Under the pieces are notes generated by a model. The model saw only the letters and a list, made by a program, of their open reading frames with translations, ran no database searches and was not told the origin of the DNA. Shown one piece after another: positions 39,506-49,567 of a stretch of DNA of 64,000 nt (positions within the stretch are counted from its first letter, which is position 1; every line of letters starts with the position of its first letter). This stretch comes from Enterobacteriaceae bacterium RIT691 (GTDB lineage Bacteria > Pseudomonadota > Gammaproteobacteria > Enterobacterales > Enterobacteriaceae), in contig WJYM01000001.1 of assembly GCA_009668205.1 (NCBI GenBank), forward strand, positions 496,001 through 560,000. Reading direction: 5' to 3'. The position numbers and the translations under genes are program-made.

Positions 39506-40633
39506 TTAGTTGCGGACCAACAGCGTCAGCACTTCGTAGTGTGCCGTGTGCGGGAACATATCGAACAGCTGAACTTTTGCGACGCGATAACCTGGCAGAT
39601 GGGTGAAATCTTTTGCCATCGTCTGCGCGTTACAGCTGGAATAGATGATATACGCCGGGGCCATTTCACTCAGATACTCGCACAGCGCCTGACCAATGCC
39701 GCGTCGTGGCGGGTTGACCAGCACCAGTTCCGGTACGGAACCCTGAGCCGTTGCGAACTGTGTGGAATCCAGCGCCTGGAAGTGCAAATCCTGTAACCCC
39801 AGCTCAGCGGCAGACTGTTTCGCACAGGCTATCGCCTCCGCAGAAATCTCAATCCCTGTCAGCGTCATTTCCGGCGTGGCACAGTGCAGGCCAAAACCGC
39901 CCACACCGCAGAACAAATCCCACATGTGCTTCACCGGCAGCTCGCGCACCCAGTCCCGGGCGGTGGCATACAGCTGGCTGGCGACCGTGGGGTTGGTCTG
40001 GAAGAAACTTTGCGGGCGGATCCACAGCGGAACCCCGTTAAAACGCTCCGGGAGCGCCTGCGCCGCGGTCAGAAAAATCTCTTGCTCGCCTTCCATGATA
40101 GCCATGTGCACCGGCTGAATATTCACCGAAATCACTTTCAGCTGGGGCAGCTGCGCCTGCAGCCACGGCAGCGCCGCGCGCAGCTGTTCGAGCTTGGTTT
40201 CAGAACGCAGCACAAAGCGCAGCATCATGCCGCCGTCGAGCTGGCTTTCGGTCAGCAGCACATATTTCAACTCACCGCGCTTGCGGGCAACGTTGTACGG
40301 CGTCAGGCCCGCGCGGGCGATAAACGGTTTTAATGCGGCGAAAACAGGATCAAAAGAATCCGGATAGAGCGGGCAGTCGCACAGGTCTTCCGGCGTACCA
40401 TCGCGATGCAGCATGCCGAGCAGCGGTTTTTCCACGCTGCCGCTCACCACCATTTTGGCTTTATTACGAAACCCCGTTTCCGGGCCGCTGACCGGCGCGC
40501 ACCACGCTTCTACCGCAGTACCGGCAAGCAGTTGCTGCAAATCTGACATTTTGGCGGCAAGCTGAAGGGAGACGGGTTGTTCCAGCCACTGACAGGAACG
40601 ACAGCGTCCGGCATCGTAGAGTGCGCACTGCAT
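39506..40633 (-). CDS. rlmC: 23S rRNA (uracil747-C5)-methyltransferase RlmC
   Basis: RlmC (formerly RumB) methylates U747 of 23S rRNA with S-adenosylmethionine. The 375-residue length equals the E. coli enzyme. An N-terminal 4Fe-4S site (C3, C11, C14 and a Cys in EDLCDC) is followed by the methyltransferase fold ([11 protein letters not shown] about 236-246) and the catalytic cysteine in [13 protein letters not shown] (about 334). It converges on the accessory cluster to its left. Confidence 0.96.
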   Translation of the reverse strand: MQCALYDAGRCRSCQWLEQPVSLQLAAKMSDLQQLLAGTAVEAWCAPVSGPETGFRNKAKMVVSGSVEKPLLGMLHRDGTPEDLCDCPLYPDSFDPVFAALKPFIARAGLTPYNVARKRGELKYVLLTESQLDGGMMLRFVLRSETKLEQLRAALPWLQAQLPQLKVISVNIQPVHMAIMEGEQEIFLTAAQALPERFNGVPLWIRPQSFFQTNPTVASQLYATARDWVRELPVKHMWDLFCGVGGFGLHCATPEMTLTGIEISAEAIACAKQSAAELGLQDLHFQALDSTQFATAQGSVPELVLVNPPRRGIGQALCEYLSEMAPAYIIYSSCNAQTMAKDFTHLPGYRVAKVQLFDMFPHTAHYEVLTLLVRN

Positions 40634-40676
40634 AATAAGACCTTTGGCGATTCAGAGGGCCGCGATTGTAGCACCG

Positions 40677-41150
40677 TTACTGCAGTCGGAAAAACCGACG
40701 GCTGGATGCGGGAACATAAAGCAGTAACAGCACCAGAATATCCGGCAGTTTTTGCATCACCAATGAACGCAAAATTTCCTGTTTTGATTCACCTGCAATG
40801 CTGAACAGTTCAGGATAACCATAGCCTAAGGAAGCGGCCCACAAATAGCCCGCGCCGATAACCTGCGTCAGCAAATAAACCCAACGCGCCAGGTTACGCC
40901 CTTTCACCAGTGAGAAGGCGCACCAGATCTGGATAAACACTAACACCAGGCTTGCCAGGAACACCAGGGTCAGCGTCCAGGTCTGTACGCTGCGTTGAAT
41001 AAAGGCTTCCGCGCCGTGTAACCCCAGCAGATTAAAAATCATCAGTAGATCGAGCGCACGAATAAGAATAATAGCGAGTGCCGCCACCTGCACCAGCGCA
41101 GGGACGTTAAGACTGGCGTGAGAAAGTCGTGATTTAGAAAAAAGTCGCAA
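40677..41150 (-). CDS. ybjO: YbjO, conserved inner-membrane protein
   Basis: The 157-residue protein has four hydrophobic helices and is clearly E. coli YbjO (DUF2593); its function is unknown. The only suitable start appears to be TTG at 41148-41150, with GAAGG upstream, because the nearby ATG at about 41165 is in another frame. It lies between potI and rlmC, as in E. coli. Confidence 0.88.
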   Translation of the reverse strand: MRLFSKSRLSHASLNVPALVQVAALAIILIRALDLLMIFNLLGLHGAEAFIQRSVQTWTLTLVFLASLVLVFIQIWCAFSLVKGRNLARWVYLLTQVIGAGYLWAASLGYGYPELFSIAGESKQEILRSLVMQKLPDILVLLLLYVPASSRRFFRLQ

Positions 41151-41225
41151 TTGTGGCCTTCCATGAAAACGTCTCCCCGGAACAGCCGGGGAGACGATGA
41201 CACAACGCTTTAGATTTTAAGCGGT

Positions 41226-42071
41226 TCAGCCGCGTCTTGCACGCTGGATATCTCGCTGCCGCTGTTTTTCAGTCCTTGCCATCAGCAGCCAGGCGATCAG
41301 GCCGATAATGCCGACCACCCCGAGGATCAGCGTCGCCAGCGCATTGATTTCCGGGTTAACGCCCATGCGCACGCTGGAGAACACCAGCATTGGCAGGGTT
41401 GTCGCACCCGGTCCGGAGACGAAACTTGCGATCACCAAATCGTCGAGCGACAGCGTAAACGCCAGCAACCAGCCGGAGATCACCGCCGGCATGATCATCG
41501 GCAGCGTGATGATGAAGAAGACCTTCAGCGGCGCCGCGCCAAGATCCATGGCGGCTTCTTCAATCGAATGATCCAACTCACGCAGACGGGACGAGATAAC
41601 GACAGCCACATACGCCGTACAGAAAGTCACGTGCGCCAGCCAGATGGTCAACATGCCACGATCGGAAGGCCAGCCCGTGGCATGCCCCAACGCCACAAAG
41701 AGCAGCAGCAACGACAAGCCGGTGATCACGTCCGGCATAACCAGCGGCGCCGTTATCATAAACGCAAAGCCGTTCGAGCCACGGAAACGGCCAAAGCGGA
41801 CCATCACCACCGCCGCAATGGTGCCGAGGATACAGGCCATCGTTGCCGCACAGGCAGCAATCGTCAGGCTCAACCCGACAGCGCTCATCATCGCATCATC
41901 ATGGAACAGCTCGCCGTACCAGCGTGTGGACCAGCCTGCCCACACCGTCACCAGTTTTGAACTGTTGAAGGAGTAAATAACCAACATCAGCATCGGCGCA
42001 TACAGGAACGTAAAACCGAGCACCAGAATCAGAATACGCCACGGAGAGCGGACTACCGGTAAGTTGTTCAT
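41226..42071 (-). CDS. potI: PotI, putrescine ABC transporter permease
   Basis: The 281-residue permease has six helices and an EAA loop (EEAAMDLGAAPLKVFFIITLP, about 177-197). With PotH it forms the channel of the putrescine importer PotFGHI. The ATG at 42069-42071 gives MNNLPVVRSPWR, the E. coli N-terminus and length, and lies five bases after the potH stop. Confidence 0.97.
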   Translation of the reverse strand: MNNLPVVRSPWRILILVLGFTFLYAPMLMLVIYSFNSSKLVTVWAGWSTRWYGELFHDDAMMSAVGLSLTIAACAATMACILGTIAAVVMVRFGRFRGSNGFAFMITAPLVMPDVITGLSLLLLFVALGHATGWPSDRGMLTIWLAHVTFCTAYVAVVISSRLRELDHSIEEAAMDLGAAPLKVFFIITLPMIMPAVISGWLLAFTLSLDDLVIASFVSGPGATTLPMLVFSSVRMGVNPEINALATLILGVVGIIGLIAWLLMARTEKQRQRDIQRARRG

Positions 42072-42076
42072 CCGCG

Positions 42077-43021
42077 CTACCCCATCTGTTTCTGTTGATG
42101 TTTGTGGAACCACATGATCGGCACGATCAGCAGCAACAGCATGACCACCGCCACGGCAGACGCCACCGGCCAGTCACGGTTGTTAAAGAACTCCTGCCAC
42201 AGAACACGCCCAATCATAATGGTGTCCGGGCCGCCGAGCAGTTCCGGGATAACGAACTCCCCCACCGCCGGAATAAACACCAGCATCGAGCCGGCGATAA
42301 TCCCGCCTTTGGTGAGTGGCACGATCACGCTGAAAAAGGTTTTCAGCGGCTTCGCCCCGAGATCCAGTGATGCCTCCACTAACGAGTAGTCAATACGCGT
42401 CAACGCCGTGTAAATCGGCAGCACCATGAACGGCAGATAGGCATAAACAATGCCGATATAGACCGCCAGGTTGGTGTGCAGAATTTCCAGCGGCTGGTGG
42501 ATAATCCCGGTCCACATCAGGAAGTTGTTCAGCACGCCATTACTTTTCAGGATGCCAATCCACGCGTAAACGCGAATCAAAAACGACGTCCACGACGGCA
42601 GGATCACCAGCAACAGCAGGATATTACGCGTCGAAGGTTTACTGTGCGCCACGGCCCATGCCAGCGGATAGCCCAGCAGCAGGCAGCAAAACGTGGAGAT
42701 TGCCGCCACCTGCAACGACTGCAAATACGCTTCAACGTACAGCGGATCGTCGGTTAATTGCAGGAAATTACCGAGGTTCAGCGTCAGCGTGATCTGGTCG
42801 TCGGCCCATTCCCACAGATCCGTGTAGGGCGGAATGGCCCGCGCCATGTCGGCAAGACTGATTTTAAAGACGATAAGGAACGGTACCAAAAACAGCAGGA
42901 TCAGCCAGATATACGGCATGGCGATCACCAGCTTGCGCCCGTGCTTCATCTGCATTTTCGCCAGCCAGGCGGCAAAGCCTTCCGGCTGTTTCGCGCGTGA
43001 CGGAGGTTCTAATACGCTCAT
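42077..43021 (-). CDS. potH: PotH, putrescine ABC transporter permease
   Basis: The 314-residue permease has six helices and an EAA loop (VEASLDLGAKPLKTFFSVIVP, near 213-233). It pairs with PotI. It is three residues shorter than the 317 of E. coli PotH, mainly from differences at both termini. The ATG lies 12 bases after potG. Confidence 0.96.
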   Translation of the reverse strand: MSVLEPPSRAKQPEGFAAWLAKMQMKHGRKLVIAMPYIWLILLFLVPFLIVFKISLADMARAIPPYTDLWEWADDQITLTLNLGNFLQLTDDPLYVEAYLQSLQVAAISTFCCLLLGYPLAWAVAHSKPSTRNILLLLVILPSWTSFLIRVYAWIGILKSNGVLNNFLMWTGIIHQPLEILHTNLAVYIGIVYAYLPFMVLPIYTALTRIDYSLVEASLDLGAKPLKTFFSVIVPLTKGGIIAGSMLVFIPAVGEFVIPELLGGPDTIMIGRVLWQEFFNNRDWPVASAVAVVMLLLLIVPIMWFHKHQQKQMG

Positions 43022-43033
43022 TGTGCCCTCCCC

Positions 43034-44167
43034 TTATACCGTCAGAACCACACAGCTGTCGGCATCCCAGCACAGGCGGACTTCGTCACCCCAGGTCGGC
43101 AGACCTTTGCGATAACGATGTTCGTTCTGCAGCTGAGCACTGATCATCTGGCCGCTTTTCAGCCGCACGTGATAAATCGACAGATCGCCCAAGTAAGCAA
43201 TGTGCACCACTTCCCCGACGGCAAAGTTGTAACCATCGGCGGGAGGCGCTTCACAAAGCATGATTTTTTCCGGGCGCAGTGCGACGTAAACCGGCACGTT
43301 ATCCACCACGGAGGCGTCCGCATCCACCTTCAACGGATGCACCAGTCCCGGTGAATCGATAACCAGCCCGTCTTCCTGACGATCTTTCAGCAGCCCTTCG
43401 AACACGTTAACTGAGCCGATAAATTCGGCGCTGTAGCGGGTGGTCGGATGTTCGTAAATCTCTTCCGGCTCGCCAATCTGCACGAACTTACCGCGGTTCA
43501 TAATGGCGATACGCCCGGCCATGGTCATGGCTTCTTCCTGGTCGTGGGTCACCATGACGCAGGTCACGCCAACGCGCTCAAGGATATCCACCACTTCCAG
43601 CTGCATACGGTCGCGCAGTTTTTTATCCAGCGCGCCCATTGGCTCATCCAACAGCAGCAGTTTCGGGCGCTTGGCCAGGCTGCGGGCCAGCGCGACACGC
43701 TGGCGCTGGCCGCCAGAAAGCTGGTGCGGTTTGCGCTTCGCGAACTCCTGCATGTGCACCAGGCTCAACATCTCCTGCACACGGGCCGCGATGTCCGCCT
43801 TCGGCAGTTTGTCCTGCTTCAGACCGAAAGCAATGTTTTGCTCCACGGTCATGTGCGGGAACAGCGCGTAGGACTGAAACATCATGTTGATAGGACGCTG
43901 GTACGGTGGAACCTGCGACAGATCGACGCCATCCAGTACAATCTGTCCGGTCGAGGGTTGTTCAAATCCGGCCAGCATGCGCAGCAGCGTGGATTTTCCA
44001 CAGCCGGATGCGCCAAGCAGGGCAAAAATTTCACCTTTGTAGATGGTAAGGCTGACGTCATCCACGGCGTGCTGGCCGTCGAAAGATTTCGTCAGGTTGC
44101 GGATTTCCAGTAGCGGGGTCAGCGCCTTGCGGGTTTTCGCCTGTGGGCGTGTGTTTGCGTCGGTCAC
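43034..44167 (-). CDS. potG: PotG, putrescine ABC transporter ATPase
   Basis: The 377-residue ATPase has Walker A GASGCGKST (about 53-61), signature LSGGQRQR, Walker B LLLLDEPMGALD and a C-terminal regulatory OB domain (about 285-375). The start is GTG at 44165-44167, preceded by GGAGAG; it gives exactly the E. coli length and TDANTRPQAKTRKALTP near the start. The long frame upstream has no better start. Confidence 0.96.
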   Translation of the reverse strand: MTDANTRPQAKTRKALTPLLEIRNLTKSFDGQHAVDDVSLTIYKGEIFALLGASGCGKSTLLRMLAGFEQPSTGQIVLDGVDLSQVPPYQRPINMMFQSYALFPHMTVEQNIAFGLKQDKLPKADIAARVQEMLSLVHMQEFAKRKPHQLSGGQRQRVALARSLAKRPKLLLLDEPMGALDKKLRDRMQLEVVDILERVGVTCVMVTHDQEEAMTMAGRIAIMNRGKFVQIGEPEEIYEHPTTRYSAEFIGSVNVFEGLLKDRQEDGLVIDSPGLVHPLKVDADASVVDNVPVYVALRPEKIMLCEAPPADGYNFAVGEVVHIAYLGDLSIYHVRLKSGQMISAQLQNEHRYRKGLPTWGDEVRLCWDADSCVVLTV

Positions 44168-44374
44168 GATGGTGCTCTCCGGCAAAAAAACAACATTTGC
44201 ATGGTCCGGTGCCATACAAAGAACTTCACAGTGCAGATGCCCACTTTTGGTGCACATCTGCCAGACGGCTTTTTGTTAGTCCGGCCTGTTAGTATCCTGC
44301 CCGATGACCCTCCTCTCACCGTGCCTGCAGACTTCACAGGCCAGGCAAAAAGAGTGCCACCGGGCAAGTCAGGT
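44168..44374 (-). other. potF-potG spacer
   Basis: This 207-base gap within the putrescine operon contains no gene. It has short inverted repeats around 44220-44265. Such spacers often let the binding protein be made in excess over the transporter. Confidence 0.4.
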
Positions 44375-45487
44375 TTATTTACCTGTTTTCACCGTGGTCC
44401 ATGAACGGGTGATCACACGGTCAATTTTTGGCGACAGCACGGACTGTGTGAACAGCTTCGCACGGACGTCTGCTGGCGGATAAATGCCCGGGTTATCACG
44501 CACTTCGGCGTTGAGTAACGGCGTTGCGGCTTTGTTGGCGTTCGCGTAATAAACGTGGTCGCTGATGTTCGCAACGACGTCCGGTCGCAGCAGGTAATTC
44601 AGGAACTGGTACGCTTCGTCGGTGTTTTTCGCATCCTTAGGAATCGCGAACATATCGAAGTAAACCATCGCCCCTTCCTTCGGAATGGTGTAGGCAATGT
44701 TGACGCCATTTTTGGCTTCTTTCGCACGGTTGGCGGCCTGCAGAATATCGCCCGACCAGCCAATCGACACGCAGATATCGCCGTTCGCCAGATCGTTAAT
44801 GTATTGCGAAGAGTGGAAATAGCGGATGAACGGACGCAGCTTCAGCAGCAGATCGTTCGCCGCGCCGGTGTAATCTTTCGGGTCAGAACTGTTCGGATCT
44901 TTGCCCAAATAGTGCAGTACGGCAGCATAGACTTCGCTTGGCGCATCAAGGAATGAGACACCGCAGCTTTTGAGTTTTTCGAGGTTTTCAGGCTTGAAGA
45001 TCAGATCCCAGCTGTTGACGGGGGCATCTTTCCCGAGCGCGGCTTTTACCTTCTCGACGTTATAACCGATACCCGTGGTGACCATCATGTACGGAATACC
45101 GTACTTATTATCGTGGTCATTTTGCGCCACCAGCTTGAGCATTTCTGGATCGAGATTTTTGTAATTCGGCAGCTTGCTCTTATCAATCGGCTGGAAAATA
45201 CCCGCCTGTGCCTGACGCTCAAGGAACTGCGACGATGGCACGACCAGGTCATAACCGGTACTCCCTGCCATCAGTTTGCCTTCCAGCACTTCGTTGGAAT
45301 CAAACACGTCATACACCACTTTAATACCGGTTTCTTTGGTGAAATTCGCCAGCGTGTCTGGGGCGATATAATCAGACCAGTTATAAATATGCAGCGTTTT
45401 TTGTTCAGCAGCGAATGCACCCGCAGAGACAGTCATCAGCGCACCCGTTACCAGACCCGTCAACCATTTCTTACTTAAGGCGGTCAT
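44375..45487 (-). CDS. potF: PotF, periplasmic putrescine-binding protein
   Basis: The 370-residue binding protein has a Sec signal peptide (cleavage after SAGAFA, about residue 26) and the spermidine/putrescine-binding fold with HIYNWSDYIAPDTL, VYDVFDSNEVLEGKL and SCGVSFLDAPSEV segments. It delivers putrescine to PotGHI. The ATG at 45485-45487 (MTALSKKWL) follows AAAGGAAAGAG and gives the E. coli length; the reading frame extends 75 bases upstream. Confidence 0.97.
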   Translation of the reverse strand: MTALSKKWLTGLVTGALMTVSAGAFAAEQKTLHIYNWSDYIAPDTLANFTKETGIKVVYDVFDSNEVLEGKLMAGSTGYDLVVPSSQFLERQAQAGIFQPIDKSKLPNYKNLDPEMLKLVAQNDHDNKYGIPYMMVTTGIGYNVEKVKAALGKDAPVNSWDLIFKPENLEKLKSCGVSFLDAPSEVYAAVLHYLGKDPNSSDPKDYTGAANDLLLKLRPFIRYFHSSQYINDLANGDICVSIGWSGDILQAANRAKEAKNGVNIAYTIPKEGAMVYFDMFAIPKDAKNTDEAYQFLNYLLRPDVVANISDHVYYANANKAATPLLNAEVRDNPGIYPPADVRAKLFTQSVLSPKIDRVITRSWTTVKTGK

Positions 45488-45892
45488 ATCTCTTTCCTTT
45501 TCAACGTCCGTTAACATTCGGACCAAAATAGTCGCATTTCGATGCATGCAAAATTCATGCATATTTTGTCAGTCTGCAAAGAAAAGGAGAGCGGCCCTCT
45601 CCCGGCAGGCATTACGCGCGATTGTTTCAGAATATTACACGCCACATCGCGCTGTACGCAGTGTTTCACGCGCTATTACTGAGGCTTCGCAAGAATAACT
45701 TTAGCCAGGGTTCGCCGCTATAGCTCGGATGAAAAAACGCCTTTTATCAATTTTTTATGCAAGATCACTTTATGGTGTAAGCCATGTTGCACAAAGAGGG
45801 GGTGAATAATTCTTTACGGAAAGGTTAACAGCAGAATATTGCGGGGTTTTACGCAGCCGCGCTGGCAGCGACTGCGTTTATCTACGTCGGGG
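45488..45892. promoter_or_regulatory. ybjN-potF intergenic region with a palindrome
   Basis: This 405-base gap carries the potF promoter and no gene. A perfect inverted repeat, ATGCATG-N7-CATGCAT (45542-45562), lies about 55 bases before the potF ATG and could be a regulator site. The middle part holds short GC-rich and AT-rich stretches that I cannot assign. Confidence 0.45.
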
Positions 45893-46372
45893 TTAGTGAA
45901 GAAAATGGAATTGCGATTCTTCGACGGGTTGCTCTTCCTCGTCACCTTTAAACAGCATCTGCTGAGAGGCTGCCTCAAGAACGACCATCGACACCTGCTC
46001 TTCGCTCTGACGGAAGAACCATTCGAACTGGTCGCGGGTGACGCCCACGTTCACCGACAGCGACTGACACACCACCAGCTTCGGCAGATTATCGTCCTGC
46101 ACATCAAGGAACGCTTTGACCGTCAGAGAGCTGGCATTGATTGCCGAAAGGTCAGAGGCCAGCGGCAGAAGTGCTGATGGCTTCACCTCTGCCAATGCCG
46201 AAAACACCACCACGTTATCCAGCAGATCTATCTTGGCATCGAAAATGCCGTCAAAATTCTGCATGTGCGGCAGGTGCAGGGCCTGACAGGTATCACACTC
46301 ATAGAAGCTGATGCCTATTTCGTCGAGCCATTGACGCAGTGTATCCAGACCCGGGACGACGAGTGAATCCAT
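45893..46372 (-). CDS. ybjN: YbjN, conserved stress-linked protein
   Basis: The 159-residue protein has the YbjN fold related to type III secretion chaperones; in E. coli it affects motility, biofilm and stress genes by an unknown mechanism. The conserved regions VVPGLDTLRQWLDEIG, CDTCQALHLPHMQNFDG and LSAINASSLTVKAFLDVQDDN are intact. The acidic C-terminus (GDEEEQPVEES) differs from K-12. It lies downstream of rimK, as in E. coli. Confidence 0.94.
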   Translation of the reverse strand: MDSLVVPGLDTLRQWLDEIGISFYECDTCQALHLPHMQNFDGIFDAKIDLLDNVVVFSALAEVKPSALLPLASDLSAINASSLTVKAFLDVQDDNLPKLVVCQSLSVNVGVTRDQFEWFFRQSEEQVSMVVLEAASQQMLFKGDEEEQPVEESQFHFLH

Positions 46373-46478
46373 ATACCGTGAAACCTCTTGCTGTGAAATG
46401 AACGCGTAACCAGAATGAAACCTGCAACAGGGTACGCAAAAACGACTTCAGATGCTACGAAAGCGGCGAAATCCTGTG

Positions 46479-47381
46479 CTATCCGCCGGTTTTCAGACAA
46501 TAACCAGGCCTCGCATGGCGTTCTATCCAGCGGATCATTTTGCCCGCGATGTCGATTCCTGTTGTCTTTTCAATACCTTCCAGGCCTGGTGAAGCATTGA
46601 CTTCCATGACCAGAGGGCCACGGTGGGCGCGCAGAATATCGACACCCGCCACATCGAGCCCCAGCGTTTGCGCGGCCTTAACGGCGATTTCTCGCTCCAG
46701 TGGCGTGATGTTCGCCACCGTCGCCACCCCACCGCGGTGCAGATTGGAGCGAAAATCGCCCTCTTTTGCCCGCCGCTCAATGGCCGCCACCACTTCATCG
46801 CCGACCACCAGACAGCGGATATCGCAGCCTTTCGCTTCCTGGATATATTCCTGCACCAAAATATGCGCATTGAGGCCACGAAAGGCGTCAACGACGCTTT
46901 CTGCCGCCTGACGCGTTTCTGCCAGCACCACGCCAATGCCCTGAGTCCCTTCCACCAGCTTGACCACCAGCGGCGCGCCGCCCACCATATCGATAAGGTC
47001 ACTCGTATCATCTGGCGAATGTGCAATGCCGGTGACGGGCAAATCTATCCCCTGTCGCGCCATGAGCTGCAGCGATCGCAGCTTGTCTCGCGCGCGGGTA
47101 ATTGCGACGGACTCATTCAGCGGGTAGCTGCCCAGCATTTCAAACTGACGCAGCGCAGCGGTGCCGTAAAAAGTGATGGCGGAACCGATGCGCGGGATCA
47201 CCGCATCATACTGCGGCAGCTGACGGCCCTTGTAGTGAATCGACGAAGCCGCGGGACTGATATTCATGTAGCAGGAAAGTGGGTCGAGAATATCGACCGT
47301 ATGGCCGCGCAGAATGGCGGCTTCACGCAGACGTTTGCAGGACCAGAGCGTTCCGTCCCGGGACAAAATGGCAATCTTCAC
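46479..47381 (-). CDS. rimK: RimK, ribosomal protein S6 glutamate ligase
   Basis: RimK is an ATP-grasp ligase that adds glutamates to the C-terminus of ribosomal protein S6 and can make poly-alpha-glutamate. The 300-residue length equals E. coli RimK. ATP-grasp features include [15 protein letters not shown] (about 139-153), [18 protein letters not shown] and the metal-binding [15 protein letters not shown] near the C-terminus. It lies in the ybjC-nfsA-rimK-ybjN group. Confidence 0.96.
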   Translation of the reverse strand: MKIAILSRDGTLWSCKRLREAAILRGHTVDILDPLSCYMNISPAASSIHYKGRQLPQYDAVIPRIGSAITFYGTAALRQFEMLGSYPLNESVAITRARDKLRSLQLMARQGIDLPVTGIAHSPDDTSDLIDMVGGAPLVVKLVEGTQGIGVVLAETRQAAESVVDAFRGLNAHILVQEYIQEAKGCDIRCLVVGDEVVAAIERRAKEGDFRSNLHRGGVATVANITPLEREIAVKAAQTLGLDVAGVDILRAHRGPLVMEVNASPGLEGIEKTTGIDIAGKMIRWIERHARPGYCLKTGG

Positions 47382-47483
47382 CCTTCACCTCACTGTGGAG
47401 ATCTGAAAAACACATTTCCATTAACGTAAAAAAGGAAAGCATCGCTTTCCCTTTTTGTCACGTCATCATACACGCTGCCGATT

Positions 47484-48206
47484 TTATCGGGTAGCCCAGC
47501 CCTGCTTGTGCAGGTACTCAAGAATAAAGGGACGATTCTCTTTAATGATGGTGCGGCGAATATGGTCGCTCCAGGTATCGGTGCGGGTATTGCTGCCACG
47601 CGACAGGTAATAGCTGGCCACCTCTTCGTCGTAGCGAGCCAGTTCATCCTGATCCACCGGCTGATACTGGTTTTCATGCACCACAATACTTGCCGGCAGA
47701 CGCGGCTTCACACCCGGATCGTCAGCAGGCCAGCCAAGGCACAGGCCAAACAGCGGCAACACGTGCTGCGGCAGATTCAGCAGCTCCGTCACGGCCTCGA
47801 TACTGTTACGAACGCCCCCGATGTACACGCCACCCAGCCCCAGCGACTCCGCCGCGACCATGGCATTTTGCGCCATCATCGCCGTGTCCACGACGCCCAG
47901 CAGGAGTTGCTCCGCTCTGCCTAAATGGGCATCCGGACAGATCTGCAGATGGCGGTTAAAGTCCGCGCAAAATACCCAGAACTCCGCCGCCTGAGCCACA
48001 TGCTGTTGCCCGCCGGTCAGTGTAACCAGCTGTTCACGCAGCTGCGGGTCGGTAACACGAATAATGGAACTGCACTGCAAAAAGCTGGAACTGGAAGCCG
48101 CCTGCGCGCTGGCGATAATCGCTTCACGCTGCGCCTGAGAAATGGGCTCACCGGTAAAGTGGCGGATAGAACGGTGGTTTAACAGATTTTCAATGGTCGG
48201 CGTCAT
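47484..48206 (-). CDS. nfsA: NfsA, oxygen-insensitive NADPH nitroreductase
   Basis: NfsA is an FMN enzyme that reduces nitro compounds, quinones and chromate by two electrons; loss causes nitrofuran resistance in E. coli. The 240-residue length is typical. Conserved parts include HRSIRHFTGEPIS, SSSFLQCSSIIRV and GLGGVYIGGVRN. The gene overlaps the end of ybjC by 17 bases, which suggests co-translation. In E. coli it belongs to the SoxRS/MarA regulon; I did not identify a site here. Confidence 0.96.
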   Translation of the reverse strand: MTPTIENLLNHRSIRHFTGEPISQAQREAIIASAQAASSSSFLQCSSIIRVTDPQLREQLVTLTGGQQHVAQAAEFWVFCADFNRHLQICPDAHLGRAEQLLLGVVDTAMMAQNAMVAAESLGLGGVYIGGVRNSIEAVTELLNLPQHVLPLFGLCLGWPADDPGVKPRLPASIVVHENQYQPVDQDELARYDEEVASYYLSRGSNTRTDTWSDHIRRTIIKENRPFILEYLHKQGWATR

Positions 48207-48477
48207 CGTTTTTTTCCTGATCCTGCGAGGCAGGTTTGTCGTTACGCTGCATCAGCTGCGGGGCAATGGTCTGTGCCATGCCCCGAAAAAGTGCTACAGC
48301 CGCCGGGATCATCAACAGGATCCCGACAAAAATCATGATCACACCCGCGGTGGCTCCCGCAAAGGGGCCCGGCAGGGTGAGATAGTTTTTCAAAGAAAGC
48401 CATGCCAGCACCAGAATCACCATGCCAATGGCTTCCAGAATCAGCACGCTTTTCGGCAGAGCCCCAAATGAGCGCAT
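48190..48477 (-). CDS. ybjC: YbjC, conserved inner-membrane protein
   Basis: The 95-residue protein has two hydrophobic helices (about 9-27 and 42-66) and a charged C-terminus; its function is unknown. It is the first gene of the ybjC-nfsA-rimK group and is divergent from grxA. Length equals E. coli YbjC. Confidence 0.9.
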   Translation of the reverse strand: MRSFGALPKSVLILEAIGMVILVLAWLSLKNYLTLPGPFAGATAGVIMIFVGILLMIPAAVALFRGMAQTIAPQLMQRNDKPASQDQEKNDDADH

Positions 48478-48651
48478 CGCCTTTCTCCGTCCAGTGAGTA
48501 TAACGAGAAGGATAGCAACAGTAGTTGGCGAAAAATAGCGGCTAAGGCGTAGTACAAATCACAACAAAAGGCAGAACCTTCTTTAAAGGATGCGATTCAG
48601 CAGGCATTATAAAGCTATTCGCCGTCAGGCTAAGTTTCAGGAGAGAAAATT

Positions 48652-48915
48652 ATGTTTACTGTTATTTTTGGTCGTCCAGGTTGCCCTTACTGCGTTCGTG
48701 CAAAAGAGCTGGCGGAAAAACTGACTCAGGAGCGTGATGACTTTAACTTCCGCTACGTGGATATTCACGCAGAAGGCATCAGCAAAGCCGACCTCGAAAA
48801 GACCGTGGGTAAACCGGTAGAAACCGTACCGCAGATCTTCGTTGACCAGACTCACATTGGTGGTTTCACCGATTTCGAAGCCTGGGCGAAAGACAATCTT
48901 GGTCTGTACGCTTAA
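48652..48915 (+). CDS. grxA: Glutaredoxin 1
   Basis: The 87-residue glutaredoxin has the redox motif CPYC (about residues 11-14), the cis-proline segment ETVPQIF and the glutathione-binding GGFTDF. It reduces ribonucleotide reductase and OxyR with glutathione. The ATG at 48652 follows AGGAG. In E. coli it is OxyR-induced; the 174-base divergent gap with ybjC should contain that site, but I did not define it. Confidence 0.97.
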   Translation: MFTVIFGRPGCPYCVRAKELAEKLTQERDDFNFRYVDIHAEGISKADLEKTVGKPVETVPQIFVDQTHIGGFTDFEAWAKDNLGLYA

Positions 48916-48930
48916 CACTGAGCGTGGGCG

Positions 48931-49305
48931 TTAACCGCGCCCACGTTTTGCGTTCATCAGCGCACTGATGAACAGGAAGCACAGCGCCCCCAGCGCGCAC
49001 CAGAACACCGCACTCAACAGCCACGCCAGTTCCTGCCAGAAAGAACGCTCAGCAAAAAGCCAGACTCTCATCACCACCAGACACACCGGCGTTGCCAGTA
49101 TCGCCCCCACCAACGGCAGAAGTACGCGTTTATTCGCAGAGAAAAAGCTGGCTACTGCACCGGGAATGACGAAGAACAGCAAGCCCAGCTCAGGATGCCC
49201 GGAGTCGTGTAACGCCCGTCCCACATGGAATAACAGATAAACGCAGACGACAATAAATAGAACAAAACAGCAGATAACGCCCGCCCAACCCCGTTCAGAT
49301 CTCAA
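48931..49305 (-). CDS. ybjM: YbjM, conserved inner-membrane protein
   Basis: The 124-residue protein has four hydrophobic helices and the conserved stretch RSFWQELAWLLSAVFWCALG (about 88-107) shared with E. coli YbjM; its function is unknown. It converges on grxA with a 15-base gap. It is divergent from ybjL. Confidence 0.92.
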   Translation of the reverse strand: MRSERGWAGVICCFVLFIVVCVYLLFHVGRALHDSGHPELGLLFFVIPGAVASFFSANKRVLLPLVGAILATPVCLVVMRVWLFAERSFWQELAWLLSAVFWCALGALCFLFISALMNAKRGRG

Positions 49306-49567
49306 ATTTCCTCCTGATAACTCTCTATCAAACTTCTACCACGCCCAGTCAGATAAAGTTTTCGGCAATCCGTGCCGTAAAGCGACTGCATAAGGACAAA
49401 CGATTGTTACTAGCCGCAGCGATCAGGAACGATTACACTAGCGGCCTTAATTTGATGGTTAAAAACCGGGCCGGGAGACAGAAACATTCCCGCCCAACCT
49501 GAGAAAAACCTTAGCTTAAATAACCATCCCTTTCAACAACTTACTCGTAAACAAGAAGTTAGCTTCC

